The notes beneath the pieces were generated by a model. The model was given only the letters and a program-made list of their open reading frames with translations, had not been told where the DNA came from and did not search any database. This document shows, piece after piece, positions 15,647-23,213 of a DNA stretch of 30,266 nt. Numbering within the stretch: the stretch's first letter is position 1; each line of letters starts with the position of its first letter. The position numbers were made by a program, and so were the translations under genes. Source of the DNA: Bacteroidota bacterium (GTDB lineage: Bacteria > Bacteroidota > Bacteroidia > Bacteroidales > JAAUTT01); assembly GCA_023429135.1 (NCBI GenBank), contig JAEYWD010000066.1, positions 1 to 30,266 of the forward strand, written 5' to 3'.

Positions 15647-16846
15647 ATGAAAAATTTTGCTTTTGTAATAATCGTGATATTATGTTTTTCTTGCCGCAAG
15701 GAAGAAACATCAAATCCTAAGTTCAGTTACATCGACATCGAAGATGCTTATGGATTTGCGATTGGGAACCTTCCATCAACCGGATTCGATTCACAAAAGC
15801 TTTATAAGAGCAATAAAACCGATAATCTCGTTGAAATAAAATACCTGGATGGCAACAAGAAAGAGCTGAAAAATAGTTTTGTACCTATTGCTATGTACGA
15901 TATTAATAAGACTTATTTCCTTATCACCTTCAGCAATATATACAAAACAGAGTTCGAAAGTTATGTAATCAGGCGGGTTGACGGGCAGGCTCAGAAGCTA
16001 GGAAAACCGGTGATGGTGGAAAGAAACGGAACATTAGATTTGAATACCCGCGCCATCAGATCGGATAATAATTTTGGTAATTATTTCATCAATTCACAGG
16101 GAAACTGGAAAGTGAATCTGCTCGATTTCAATATTCGCACGCATAATGAATTATTAAAAGGTGAGAATATTGGAGAATACTTCACGGTTGATTATCTGGG
16201 GAATATATTATCCCAACAGAAAGTCTATTCCATCAATGGCAATTCAAAAAATCTGGAGTGGGCGAATCAGAGCTATACATATCCGCTAAGCAGCATCATC
16301 AATAATATGTATTATATATTCCGTAAAGGCGATTCGGTACAGTGTGCTCAAATAGATGTAAGCGCCGGTAATTTTACCGAAAAGAAATTATATCCATCGT
16401 TTCTCCTAAATTCTGCAGAAGCCGATTTTATTGGTTCACATGCTTTTGCAGGATATAATAAGACAATAGTTATTCTGGCATCAGCTATTCTGCAGATTGA
16501 AGATAGCACAATAAAAAAGACGGACCTGACTAAATTAAATCTTAAAAGAATATATTCGGCTGCTTTTTCAGGGAAATACTGCTTTGTTTACGGTGAAGAT
16601 CCTGTAAATGATAAAGTTTTTGTAAAAATCGATTTCAAAGGATTGAATCCGGTTTACACACAAATTATGGCTCCCGATGAAGTTGAAATTAAAAACTTTT
16701 CAGCTTCGGTGGATGATAATCTTGTTTTCTCAGGGAGAAGGATTGACAACAATAAACCCATTATTGGTTACATTCCAATAACAGGAAACAACTGGATTTA
16801 TGATAACGACGAATTGATTGAAGATATACAGGTGCTTGCCAGATAA
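15647..16846 (+). CDS. Lipoprotein of unknown function
   Basis: 399 residues. A short hydrophobic signal (FAFVIIVILCFSC) with a lipobox cysteine near residue 15 is followed by Arg-Lys-Glu-Glu. The mature part is rich in beta-strand-like segments with repeated Tyr/Phe, Asn and Gly, possibly a beta-propeller, but I see no diagnostic motif and cannot name a family. The frame extends upstream to a TTG at 15602. The ATG at 15647 is preferred because it starts the signal peptide directly (MKNFAFV). It is divergent from the PQQ-type dehydrogenase across 127 bp. It is followed 70 bp later by the LsrG-like gene, which appears to have its own promoter. Confidence 0.7.
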   Translation: MKNFAFVIIVILCFSCRKEETSNPKFSYIDIEDAYGFAIGNLPSTGFDSQKLYKSNKTDNLVEIKYLDGNKKELKNSFVPIAMYDINKTYFLITFSNIYKTEFESYVIRRVDGQAQKLGKPVMVERNGTLDLNTRAIRSDNNFGNYFINSQGNWKVNLLDFNIRTHNELLKGENIGEYFTVDYLGNILSQQKVYSINGNSKNLEWANQSYTYPLSSIINNMYYIFRKGDSVQCAQIDVSAGNFTEKKLYPSFLLNSAEADFIGSHAFAGYNKTIVILASAILQIEDSTIKKTDLTKLNLKRIYSAAFSGKYCFVYGEDPVNDKVFVKIDFKGLNPVYTQIMAPDEVEIKNFSASVDDNLVFSGRRIDNNKPIIGYIPITGNNWIYDNDELIEDIQVLAR

Positions 16847-16885
16847 AAAATCCATTTCTTTTAAAATCTCCTTAAAAATTTGGCG

Positions 16886-16893
16886 TAATTTTG
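16886..16893 (+). promoter_or_regulatory. Candidate -7 box before the LsrG-like gene
   Basis: TAATTTTG matches TAnnTTTG exactly and ends 23 bp before the ATG at 16917. The -33 region is only weakly TTTG-like (T-rich run at 16855-16862). It is plausible as the promoter of the monooxygenase/dehydrogenase/glycosyltransferase operon. Confidence 0.45.
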
Positions 16894-16916
16894 GGTAACT
16901 CTAAAATTTACCTGAT

Positions 16917-17225
16917 ATGATTGTTACCTGTGTTCATGTTTTTGTTAAGAAGGAATTTGTAGAAGAATTCAAGGCGGCTACCATCGAAAACCGCTCCAAT
17001 ACCATCAAAGAGCCCGGAAATGTACGGTTCGACATATTACAGCTCGATCAGTTCTCGCAAAAGTTTCTTTTATACGAAGTATTCGAATCGGAAGAGGCGG
17101 CTGCTTTTCATAAAACAACAGCACACTATTTTAAGTGGCGCGATACTGTTCAGGATTGGATGGAACAGCCCCGCCAGGGAATTCGCTATAGTCCTGTTGA
17201 ACCTAAAACCCGCGAGCAGTGGTAA
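16917..17225 (+). CDS. LsrG-like antibiotic biosynthesis monooxygenase (ABM) family protein
   Basis: 102-residue ferredoxin-like fold protein of the ABM superfamily. The features NTIKEPGNVRFDILQ, FLLYEVFESEEAAAFHKTTAHY and W-rich helix strongly resemble E. coli LsrG, which acts on phospho-AI-2, and putative quinol monooxygenases such as YgiN. The FHKTTxHY motif, identical to LsrG apart from one residue, is visible at 81-88. The substrate is unknown, since no other lsr genes are present. Its stop codon overlaps the GTG start of the iron-ADH family gene by 7 bp, suggesting translational coupling and a shared pathway. Confidence 0.87.
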   Translation: MIVTCVHVFVKKEFVEEFKAATIENRSNTIKEPGNVRFDILQLDQFSQKFLLYEVFESEEAAAFHKTTAHYFKWRDTVQDWMEQPRQGIRYSPVEPKTREQW

Positions 17226-18382
17226 AATCATTTTCAGTCACTTCAACACCTTCCATCATTTTTGGAGTTGGAAAACGCAGGGAATTGCCGCAGCTTATTC
17301 AAAAGTTCGGGAAAAATGTGCTGGTGGTTACCGGTTCGGGTTCTTTCAGCAAATCGGACTATGGAAGTCAATTACTGAATGAAATACAAAGCGTAAACGG
17401 TATTTGTCATTTTGCCTCAATTCCTGGAGAACCGACTCCCGAAATGATAGACGAAACAGTTGCAAAATATAGCCAGATTACCTTCGATGTGTTGATAGCA
17501 CTTGGAGGTGGAAGTGTGCTCGATGGCGGAAAAGCAATTTCGGCAATGCTCGGAAAAAGCGACTCGATTGTTGATTTTCTTGAAGGAGTAGGAACCCGAA
17601 ATCCAGATGGATCAAAAATTCCTTTTATAGCTGTGCCCACCACAGCCGGAACAGGGAGTGAAGCAACAAAAAATGCAGTAATATCGAGGGTAGGAGAGGA
17701 TGGATTTAAAAAATCACTCCGGCACGACAATTATATTCCTAACATTGCTGTCGTCGACCCGGAGCTCACAGTGAGTTGCAGTAAAGAAACAACCGCTGCC
17801 AGCGGCCTCGATGCTTTTACCCAGTTGCTCGAGGCTTATGTCTCAACAAAATCATCACCATTTATTGATGCGCTTGCAGTGGATGGCCTGACCAACGTGG
17901 TGAAATACCTGAAACCTGCCTGGGAAGACGGCAAAAGCTTAGAAGCAAGGTCAGGAATGTCGTATGCGGCGATGCTGTCAGGAATTGCTTTGGCGAATTC
18001 CGGATTAGGGACAGTCCATGGTTTTGCATCATCGGTAGGGGGAATGTTTCCTATTCCTCACGGGGTGGTCTGCGGAACTTTAATGGCCGAATGTGCAGCT
18101 TTTACAATTGAAAAACTGGCGAAATCGTCGGAAGCTTACCTCAAATATGCGAATGTGGGCCGACTGGTCAGTTCCAAGGCCAACGAAACTGATGAATATT
18201 ACTGTCATATATTAACTGACTATTTGCGTCGGCTTACTGAAGAATTGAAGATTCCAACTCTTTCTTCGTTTGGAGTGACCAAAGAAATTATTCCCCAACT
18301 CTCTGCTGTAACGGAAAATAAAAATAACCCTGTAACTTTTAATACAGAAGAACTGTCTTACATTCTCGAAAAGCGATTATAA
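17219..18382 (+). CDS. Iron-containing alcohol dehydrogenase family protein with altered metal ligands
   Basis: 387 residues, family III (iron-type) dehydrogenase. The NAD(P)-binding GGGSVLDGGKAI is at 96-107, and PTTAGTGSEATKNAV at 140-154. By position against FucO, the four metal ligands would be Asp198, Gln202 (His in FucO), His267 and His281 (PHG). The nearby catalytic His of the HxxxH motif is Ser271. This DAFTQ and HGFAS pattern recalls a distinct subfamily rather than random decay. The start is GTG at 17219, inside the end of the LsrG-like gene; no ATG fits. The reaction is NAD(P)-dependent alcohol/aldehyde interconversion by family, substrate unknown. Confidence 0.9.
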   Translation: MVKSFSVTSTPSIIFGVGKRRELPQLIQKFGKNVLVVTGSGSFSKSDYGSQLLNEIQSVNGICHFASIPGEPTPEMIDETVAKYSQITFDVLIALGGGSVLDGGKAISAMLGKSDSIVDFLEGVGTRNPDGSKIPFIAVPTTAGTGSEATKNAVISRVGEDGFKKSLRHDNYIPNIAVVDPELTVSCSKETTAASGLDAFTQLLEAYVSTKSSPFIDALAVDGLTNVVKYLKPAWEDGKSLEARSGMSYAAMLSGIALANSGLGTVHGFASSVGGMFPIPHGVVCGTLMAECAAFTIEKLAKSSEAYLKYANVGRLVSSKANETDEYYCHILTDYLRRLTEELKIPTLSSFGVTKEIIPQLSAVTENKNNPVTFNTEELSYILEKRL

Positions 18383-18398
18383 AGTAATAAGTTCAAAA

Positions 18399-19928
18399 AT
18401 GAAAAACTTAACGCGCAAAGAGTGGATTGTAATACTTGTTTTTATTGCAGTTAAAATATTACTACATTTTCTAACCAATACCAATTATGATCTTCACCGC
18501 GACACCTTTTTATATTACTCGTTAAGCGAGAATCTGGATTGGGGCTATGCCTCCGTTCCACCCTTTATTGGCTTTCTTACAAGAGTGGCGACTACTCTTT
18601 TCGGTTATTCTGAATTTGCACTAAACCTTTTCCCGGTTGTGGCTGGTGTGGTTTCCATATTCATCATTGCCCTGATTGTGAAGGAACTCGGTGGGAAAAC
18701 ATTTGCTATAATTGTGGCAGCCCTTTCTTTTCTGCTTTCCACAGCCTATTTGCGATCAAACTCTTTGATGCAGCCTGTTTCGTTCGATCAGTTGTTCTGG
18801 CTGCTTTCGGCATATTTCGTTGTTAAGCTTATCAATACACAGGATACAAGGTTCTGGTACTGGATAATGATTTCCTGGGCAGTTGGTTTTATGAATAAAT
18901 ACCTTATTGCCGGATATGCATTCAGCTTTGTTGTTGCTTTGCTTATTACAAAGCACCGGAAGCTGCTGTTTTCGAAACATTTTGTTTTTGGAGCCATTGC
19001 TGCTTTTTTTATTGTTTTACCTAACCTGATCTGGCAGTACAATCATAACTGGCCTGTAGTGCATCATCTGAGCGAATTAAGCAAAAACCAGTTGGTGAAC
19101 GTGTCCATGATAGGTTTTATCATCGACCAGTTTATGATGAACGTTCAGGCTCTCATTGTATGGATGACCGGTTTGATCGTTTTTCTGTTTTACAAATCGG
19201 AGAAGAATTTCAGAGCTCTATCTTTGGCTTCACTGTTCGTTATTTTTCTTTTGATGATAACTCATGGAAAATCGTATTACACCCTGGGGGCCTACACGCT
19301 CTTGATGGCTATGGGCGGCTATGCCATTGAGAAATACTATAATAAAATGTTTAAAACTGTTACAGTCTTTCTTGTTGTGATATTATCAGTTCCGGTGATG
19401 CCTTTTAGCCTGCCAATACTGAGTTTCCCAGCCATGGAAAAGTATTCAGCTCCTATGGCTGAAGCCACAAACAGGTGGGAAGATGGTAAAATTTACCCGT
19501 TACCCCAGGACTATGCTGATATGACTGGCTGGAAAGAACTGAGCGATATTGTGATTGCAACTTACAAATCGTTACCTGCTGATGTTAAATCCAACACCGG
19601 AATTTATGCCGAAAATTACGGGCAAGCTGGAGCGGTGTATTATTATGGACGGAAGGATAGTATTCCACGGCCCATTTGTTTTAGCGACAACTTTTTGATA
19701 TGGGCGCCAGATAGTGTTAAACAGGATTATCTGATTTATATTAACGATGAAATTGGTGACATCAAATTCCTGTACGGGAACTACGAACTAAAGGGCGAGG
19801 TAAATAACCGTTACTTCAGGGAAAATGGTGTAAAAGTGTTTTTCTGTTCACATCCCACAGATACTTTTCGCACATTTTATAAGGAAAAGGTTAAAGAACT
19901 GAAAAGCATATACCGGCGAAGTCAGTAA
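18399..19928 (+). CDS. GT39/ArnT-type membrane glycosyltransferase
   Basis: 509 residues with about 10-11 membrane segments in the first 340 residues and a soluble C-terminal part (about 350-509). It resembles the dolichyl-phosphate-mannose mannosyltransferase-like PMT_2/ArnT group: NYDLHRDTFLYY near residues 29-40 (the family's Asp-rich first loop), GYASVPPFIGFLTR and a SNSLMQPVSFDQLFWLL loop. Such enzymes use polyprenyl-phosphate sugars and transfer them to lipids, glycans or proteins at the outer face of the inner membrane. Here HRDT replaces the usual HRDE. It lies 16 bp after the iron-ADH gene, so probably in the same operon. Acceptor unknown. Confidence 0.88.
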   Translation: MKNLTRKEWIVILVFIAVKILLHFLTNTNYDLHRDTFLYYSLSENLDWGYASVPPFIGFLTRVATTLFGYSEFALNLFPVVAGVVSIFIIALIVKELGGKTFAIIVAALSFLLSTAYLRSNSLMQPVSFDQLFWLLSAYFVVKLINTQDTRFWYWIMISWAVGFMNKYLIAGYAFSFVVALLITKHRKLLFSKHFVFGAIAAFFIVLPNLIWQYNHNWPVVHHLSELSKNQLVNVSMIGFIIDQFMMNVQALIVWMTGLIVFLFYKSEKNFRALSLASLFVIFLLMITHGKSYYTLGAYTLLMAMGGYAIEKYYNKMFKTVTVFLVVILSVPVMPFSLPILSFPAMEKYSAPMAEATNRWEDGKIYPLPQDYADMTGWKELSDIVIATYKSLPADVKSNTGIYAENYGQAGAVYYYGRKDSIPRPICFSDNFLIWAPDSVKQDYLIYINDEIGDIKFLYGNYELKGEVNNRYFRENGVKVFFCSHPTDTFRTFYKEKVKELKSIYRRSQ

Positions 19929-19968
19929 AATTTAAATTACTTCATCTTTTTTTATCGGACAATTGCGA

Positions 19969-20472
19969 TTACTTTGCTATTTTCAGCTCCATCACATAGT
20001 CGTTCATAAAATAGCCATTACCTATATCGATATCTTCGGTTTTGATAATTTCGAAGCCCTTTTTCTTATAAAAACCTAAGGCGGGATTCTCGCGGTTAAC
20101 ATTCAGCAGCAGGCTTTTGTTTCCAGCTTCGGCGGTACGTATAATTACTTCGTCCATCAGTATTTTTCCGGCTCCGGTTCCCTGACATTCAGGCAAAACA
20201 TAAATCTTATGCAGTTTGGTATTTCCCGATTGGTTATAGTTCACTTCATAAGAAGCATAACCAACAAATTCATCGTCTTTTTTTACAAGAATAAAACGAT
20301 GTCCTTTTTTTTCGACCTGTTCTTTTATGGAAGAAATACTGTACATCCATTCCAGCATATAGGCAATTTGTTCCTTCGAAAGAATATCTCCAAAGGTGTG
20401 GGGCCAGGTACGGTGTGCAAGAGAATTGATAGTCGGGTAAAGATCTTCGCTGGTGTTAATTATTGAAAACAT
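19969..20472 (-). CDS. GNAT family N-acetyltransferase
   Basis: 167 residues, one GNAT domain. Acetyl-CoA motif A is visible as LHKIYVLPECQGTGAGKILMDEV (the Q-x-x-G-x-G/A pyrophosphate loop near residue 97). Motif B includes LLLNVNRENPALGFYKKKGFE. The first 50 residues (SLAHRTWPHTFGDILSKEQIAYMLEWMYS) form the helical pair often seen in peptidyl- or small-molecule acetyltransferases of this phylum. Substrate unknown. It is monocistronic, convergent with the glycosyltransferase gene and divergent from threonine aldolase. Confidence 0.92.
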   Translation of the reverse strand: MFSIINTSEDLYPTINSLAHRTWPHTFGDILSKEQIAYMLEWMYSISSIKEQVEKKGHRFILVKKDDEFVGYASYEVNYNQSGNTKLHKIYVLPECQGTGAGKILMDEVIIRTAEAGNKSLLLNVNRENPALGFYKKKGFEIIKTEDIDIGNGYFMNDYVMELKIAK

Positions 20473-20595
20473 AAACTCTTTTTTAAAAACTTAGCAAAAA
20501 TAGCTGAAATGCTTTCAAATTTTTAATAAAACCTGACAAAATACTTCTTTTTAGCACTTTTTATTTTGTAAAATTGACCTTTTAACATAAAGTAT

Positions 20596-21621
20596 ATGAA
20601 ACGCGGATTTGCAAGTGATAATAACGCGGGTGTTCACCCGGACATTATGAAGGCTCTGGAGAATGCAAATGTAGGCCATTGTGTGGGGTATGGCGACGAC
20701 CCTTTTACTCAGGAAGCCCGTGAAATTTTCAAAGACATTTTTGGAGCTGAGTCGGAAGTTTTCTTTGTGTTTTTAGGAACCGGGGCTAATGTGCTGGGAC
20801 TAAAAGCTGTGACCCACTCGTATAACTCAATCATTTGTGCCGAAACAGCTCATATTAATGTTGACGAATGCGGTGCTCCCGAAAAATTTACCGGGTGCAA
20901 ACTGCTGTCTATTCCAACAAATAATGGAAAAATAACAAATGCAGATATCCAGAAACATGTTCACGGAATTGGCTTTGAGCATCATTCACAACCCCGGGTA
21001 ATTTCCATTACGCAGTCCACCGAAATGGGAACTATTTACACAACCAAAGAAATAGCCGACATTTGTAATTATGCCCATAGAAACAATATGCTGGTGCATG
21101 TGGATGGTGCCCGGATTGCAAATGCCGCAGCATCGCTGAACATTGGTTTTACCGAAATGATAAAAGATACCGGCGTAGATGTTCTTTCGTTCGGAGGTAC
21201 CAAAAACGGTATGATGTATGGCGAAGCAATTGTTTTTCTGAAACCGGAACTCGCCGAAAACTTCAAATATTTAAGAAAACAGGGAATGCAACTCGCTTCT
21301 AAAATGCGTTTTATTTCTACCCAGTTTCTCGCATATTTCAATAATAACCTGTGGCTGAAAAATGCTATCCATGCAAACGAGATGGCTAAACTTCTGGAGA
21401 AGAAGGTAAAAGAAATTCCTCAGATAAAACTGACTCAAGAAGTGCAATCGAATGGAGTTTTTGCCATTGTTCCCAAGAAAATAATCCCTGAACTCCAGGA
21501 GCATTATTTCTTTTACGAGTGGAACGAATTTACCGGCGAAGTGCGCTGGATGACTTCTTGGGATACCAGCGTTGAAGATATTGAAGGTTTTATTAAAGTA
21601 CTGAAAGAATTAATTAAATAA
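20596..21621 (+). CDS. ltaE: Low-specificity L-threonine aldolase
   Basis: 341-residue PLP enzyme of the beta-eliminating lyase/threonine aldolase family that splits L-threonine or L-allo-threonine to glycine and acetaldehyde; cytosolic. The N-terminus FASDNNAGVHPDIMKAL is the family start. VFLGTGANVLGLK binds the PLP phosphate, HVDGARIANA carries the Asp170 that pairs with the pyridine nitrogen, and the Schiff-base Lys203 is in SFGGTKNG. The length is normal. Its stop is followed at once by a heptad array and then by a strong terminator. Confidence 0.94.
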   Translation: MKRGFASDNNAGVHPDIMKALENANVGHCVGYGDDPFTQEAREIFKDIFGAESEVFFVFLGTGANVLGLKAVTHSYNSIICAETAHINVDECGAPEKFTGCKLLSIPTNNGKITNADIQKHVHGIGFEHHSQPRVISITQSTEMGTIYTTKEIADICNYAHRNNMLVHVDGARIANAAASLNIGFTEMIKDTGVDVLSFGGTKNGMMYGEAIVFLKPELAENFKYLRKQGMQLASKMRFISTQFLAYFNNNLWLKNAIHANEMAKLLEKKVKEIPQIKLTQEVQSNGVFAIVPKKIIPELQEHYFFYEWNEFTGEVRWMTSWDTSVEDIEGFIKVLKELIK

Positions 21622-21626
21622 CGGGA

Positions 21627-21647
21627 GGTCCACGATCCACAGACCAC
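21627..21647 (+). repeat. Short degenerate heptad array after threonine aldolase
   Basis: Three 7-nt units in register: GGTCCAC, GATCCAC and AGACCAC occupy 21627-21647, the last partly shared with a following ACTCG. It begins 6 bp after the stop codon and reads on the sense strand. It is similar in style and wording to the arrays after rarA and the DUF454 gene. Confidence 0.6.
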
Positions 21648-21687
21648 ACTCGAAAGCAATAATAAGTAAAAGTTATTGAACCATCAT

Positions 21688-21727
21688 CGGTTTTTGTTGT
21701 TTAATGAAATAACAAAAACCGCTTTTT
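21688..21727 (+). terminator. Terminator hairpin abutting the next start codon
   Basis: Perfect 11-bp stem CGGTTTTTGTT (21688-21698) / AACAAAAACCG (21711-21721), 12-nt loop, then C and TTTTT (21723-21727). It is well placed as the threonine aldolase terminator. The last T is directly followed by the ATG at 21728, so it may also act as a leader element of the haem lipoprotein gene. Confidence 0.85.
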
Positions 21728-22735
21728 ATGTTAATTCTGAAGCCTATTTCCTTGAAAGTAAATTCTTTATTAATTTTTTTTACTATTCTTTTCTTTTCGT
21801 GTACACACGATCCCCAAGGTATTGCCGATCTCGAACCTGTTTGCTTCGAATCTCAAATCAGACCTCTGATTCAGAATAGTTGTGCAGTTTCAGGTTGTCA
21901 CGATGCCACAACAGCGGAAGAAGGTTATAATTTTTCTTCTTACGACGGCATTGTCGCTGCCGTTAAACCGGGAAACGCCAGACAGAGTGAATTATACAAG
22001 GTTTTGACTGATATTTATGGAGAGATGATGCCCCCTCATCAGCCGTTGTCGGAAGATGACAGGAATCTTATTAAAATATGGATCGAGCAGGGAGCTCAAA
22101 ATACAACTTGTGGAGGTCTTTCAGGTATTCCGGGACAAAACAGGGATACCGTTTGTTTTAACCTCGACATTTTGCCATTATTGTCATCCAGTTGTGCTAC
22201 TGCTGGTTGCCACGATAATACAACTGCTGAAGAAGGTTATCGGATGACAAGTTATGCCAACATTGTTCAAAATTCGAACCTGGTAAAAAAGGGAAACTAT
22301 CCCGACAGTAAGTTGTATAAAGTTCTGGTGGATAACGGCGACGACCGCATGCCTCCTGCTCCCGCAAGTCGTTTGACATTTGACCAGATAGAAAAAATAA
22401 AAATATGGATTGCGCAGGGCGCTTTAAACAGTAACTGTGTTGTAGCTGCCTGCGACACATCAGGAACAATTTCTTATGCCTCGCAGATTTGGCCAATTAT
22501 TCAGAACAACTGTCTGGGGTGTCATCCGGCAACAGGCACAACAAATAATGTAAGCCTTGGTAATCATACACAAATTGCCGCTGTGGCCCGGACCGTACGA
22601 AACGGTATCTCGTTGCTTTCGGGCTCCATTCATCAGCAAACAGGCTTTAAACCAATGCCTCAAAATGGCATGCTTGATAAATGCAAAATAGCAACAATAG
22701 ACAAGTGGATTAGTCAGGGTATGGCAAATAACTAA
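21728..22735 (+). CDS. Lipoprotein with three PSCyt1-like haem-motif modules
   Basis: 335 residues from the ATG. The signal ends in LFFSC, lipobox Cys25. Three repeats follow: module 1 (about 39-128) has CAVSGCH at 52-58, module 2 (about 143-237) has CATAGCH at 156-162, and module 3 (about 242-333) has the canonical CLGCH at 262-266. Modules 1 and 2 thus carry CX4CH rather than CXXCH. Each module has MPP or MPQ as possible Met ligand and ends in a WI-QGA/QGM helix, as in planctomycete-type cytochrome c domains. Each is bracketed by an extra Cys pair (39/128, 143/237, 242/319). A TTG at 21752 would give an equally good lipoprotein signal (LKVNSLL). It is co-transcribed with the next gene (8 bp gap). 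An envelope electron-transfer role is inferred. Confidence 0.78.
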   Translation: MLILKPISLKVNSLLIFFTILFFSCTHDPQGIADLEPVCFESQIRPLIQNSCAVSGCHDATTAEEGYNFSSYDGIVAAVKPGNARQSELYKVLTDIYGEMMPPHQPLSEDDRNLIKIWIEQGAQNTTCGGLSGIPGQNRDTVCFNLDILPLLSSSCATAGCHDNTTAEEGYRMTSYANIVQNSNLVKKGNYPDSKLYKVLVDNGDDRMPPAPASRLTFDQIEKIKIWIAQGALNSNCVVAACDTSGTISYASQIWPIIQNNCLGCHPATGTTNNVSLGNHTQIAAVARTVRNGISLLSGSIHQQTGFKPMPQNGMLDKCKIATIDKWISQGMANN

Positions 22736-22743
22736 AATGGATT

Positions 22744-23133
22744 ATGAAAAATTTGAAATATTTATTTCTGGCAGGTATTAGCGCTATGATATTGACTGGT
22801 TCCTGTTATTACGATAGTGAAGAATATTTATTTGGCGTTCCAGGAGGAAACTGTGCCGACACCACAGTGTTTACCTATACCGCCGGAGTTCAGCCTATTT
22901 TAAGTCAGTATTGCTATTCGTGCCATAGTAACGGGAGTGCTGCTTCAATGGGAGGCAATATTAAACTTCAGGATTTTGCTGATGTAAAGACTGTGGCATC
23001 AAACGGCAAGTTGACAGGATCTGTTTCTCATGCATCGGGATTTTCTCCCATGCCCAAAGGAGGTAACAAGCTGAACGATTGCTATATCGTTGTAATTAAG
23101 AAATGGATTGCTGCCGGGGCCTTGAACAATTAA
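22744..23133 (+). CDS. Single-haem PSCyt1-like lipoprotein
   Basis: 129 residues, clearly related to module 3 of the preceding protein. The signal peptide ends in TGSC (Cys21, relaxed lipobox). The single haem site CYSCH is at 57-61, with a possible Met ligand in FSPMPKGG (Met103). The C-terminal VIKKWIAAGALNN matches the module ends of its neighbour. Cys37 and Cys113 are at the positions of the bracketing cysteine pair. The ATG is 8 bp after the upstream stop, so this is a two-gene operon, probably of two partner cytochromes at the outer membrane. There is no clear terminator; the next gene seems to have its own promoter. Confidence 0.8.
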   Translation: MKNLKYLFLAGISAMILTGSCYYDSEEYLFGVPGGNCADTTVFTYTAGVQPILSQYCYSCHSNGSAASMGGNIKLQDFADVKTVASNGKLTGSVSHASGFSPMPKGGNKLNDCYIVVIKKWIAAGALNN

Positions 23134-23164
23134 ACAATTTTTATAGGTAGTTTCGTTGAAGGTA

Positions 23165-23193
23165 GAATATCTTTTATAATTTTGAAGATATTC
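23165..23193 (+). promoter_or_regulatory. Candidate promoter inside a dyad upstream of the DUF4349 gene
   Basis: TAATTTTG (23177-23184) matches TAnnTTTG. A GTTG 18 nt upstream (23155-23158) could be the -33 element. The -7 box lies in the loop of a perfect 9-bp inverted repeat GAATATCTT (23165-23173) / AAGATATTC (23185-23193), so a repressor dyad or transcript hairpin is possible. The ATG at 23214 is 29 bp downstream of the box. Confidence 0.5.
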
Positions 23194-23213
23194 AACTCTA
23201 ACCATAAACCTTT

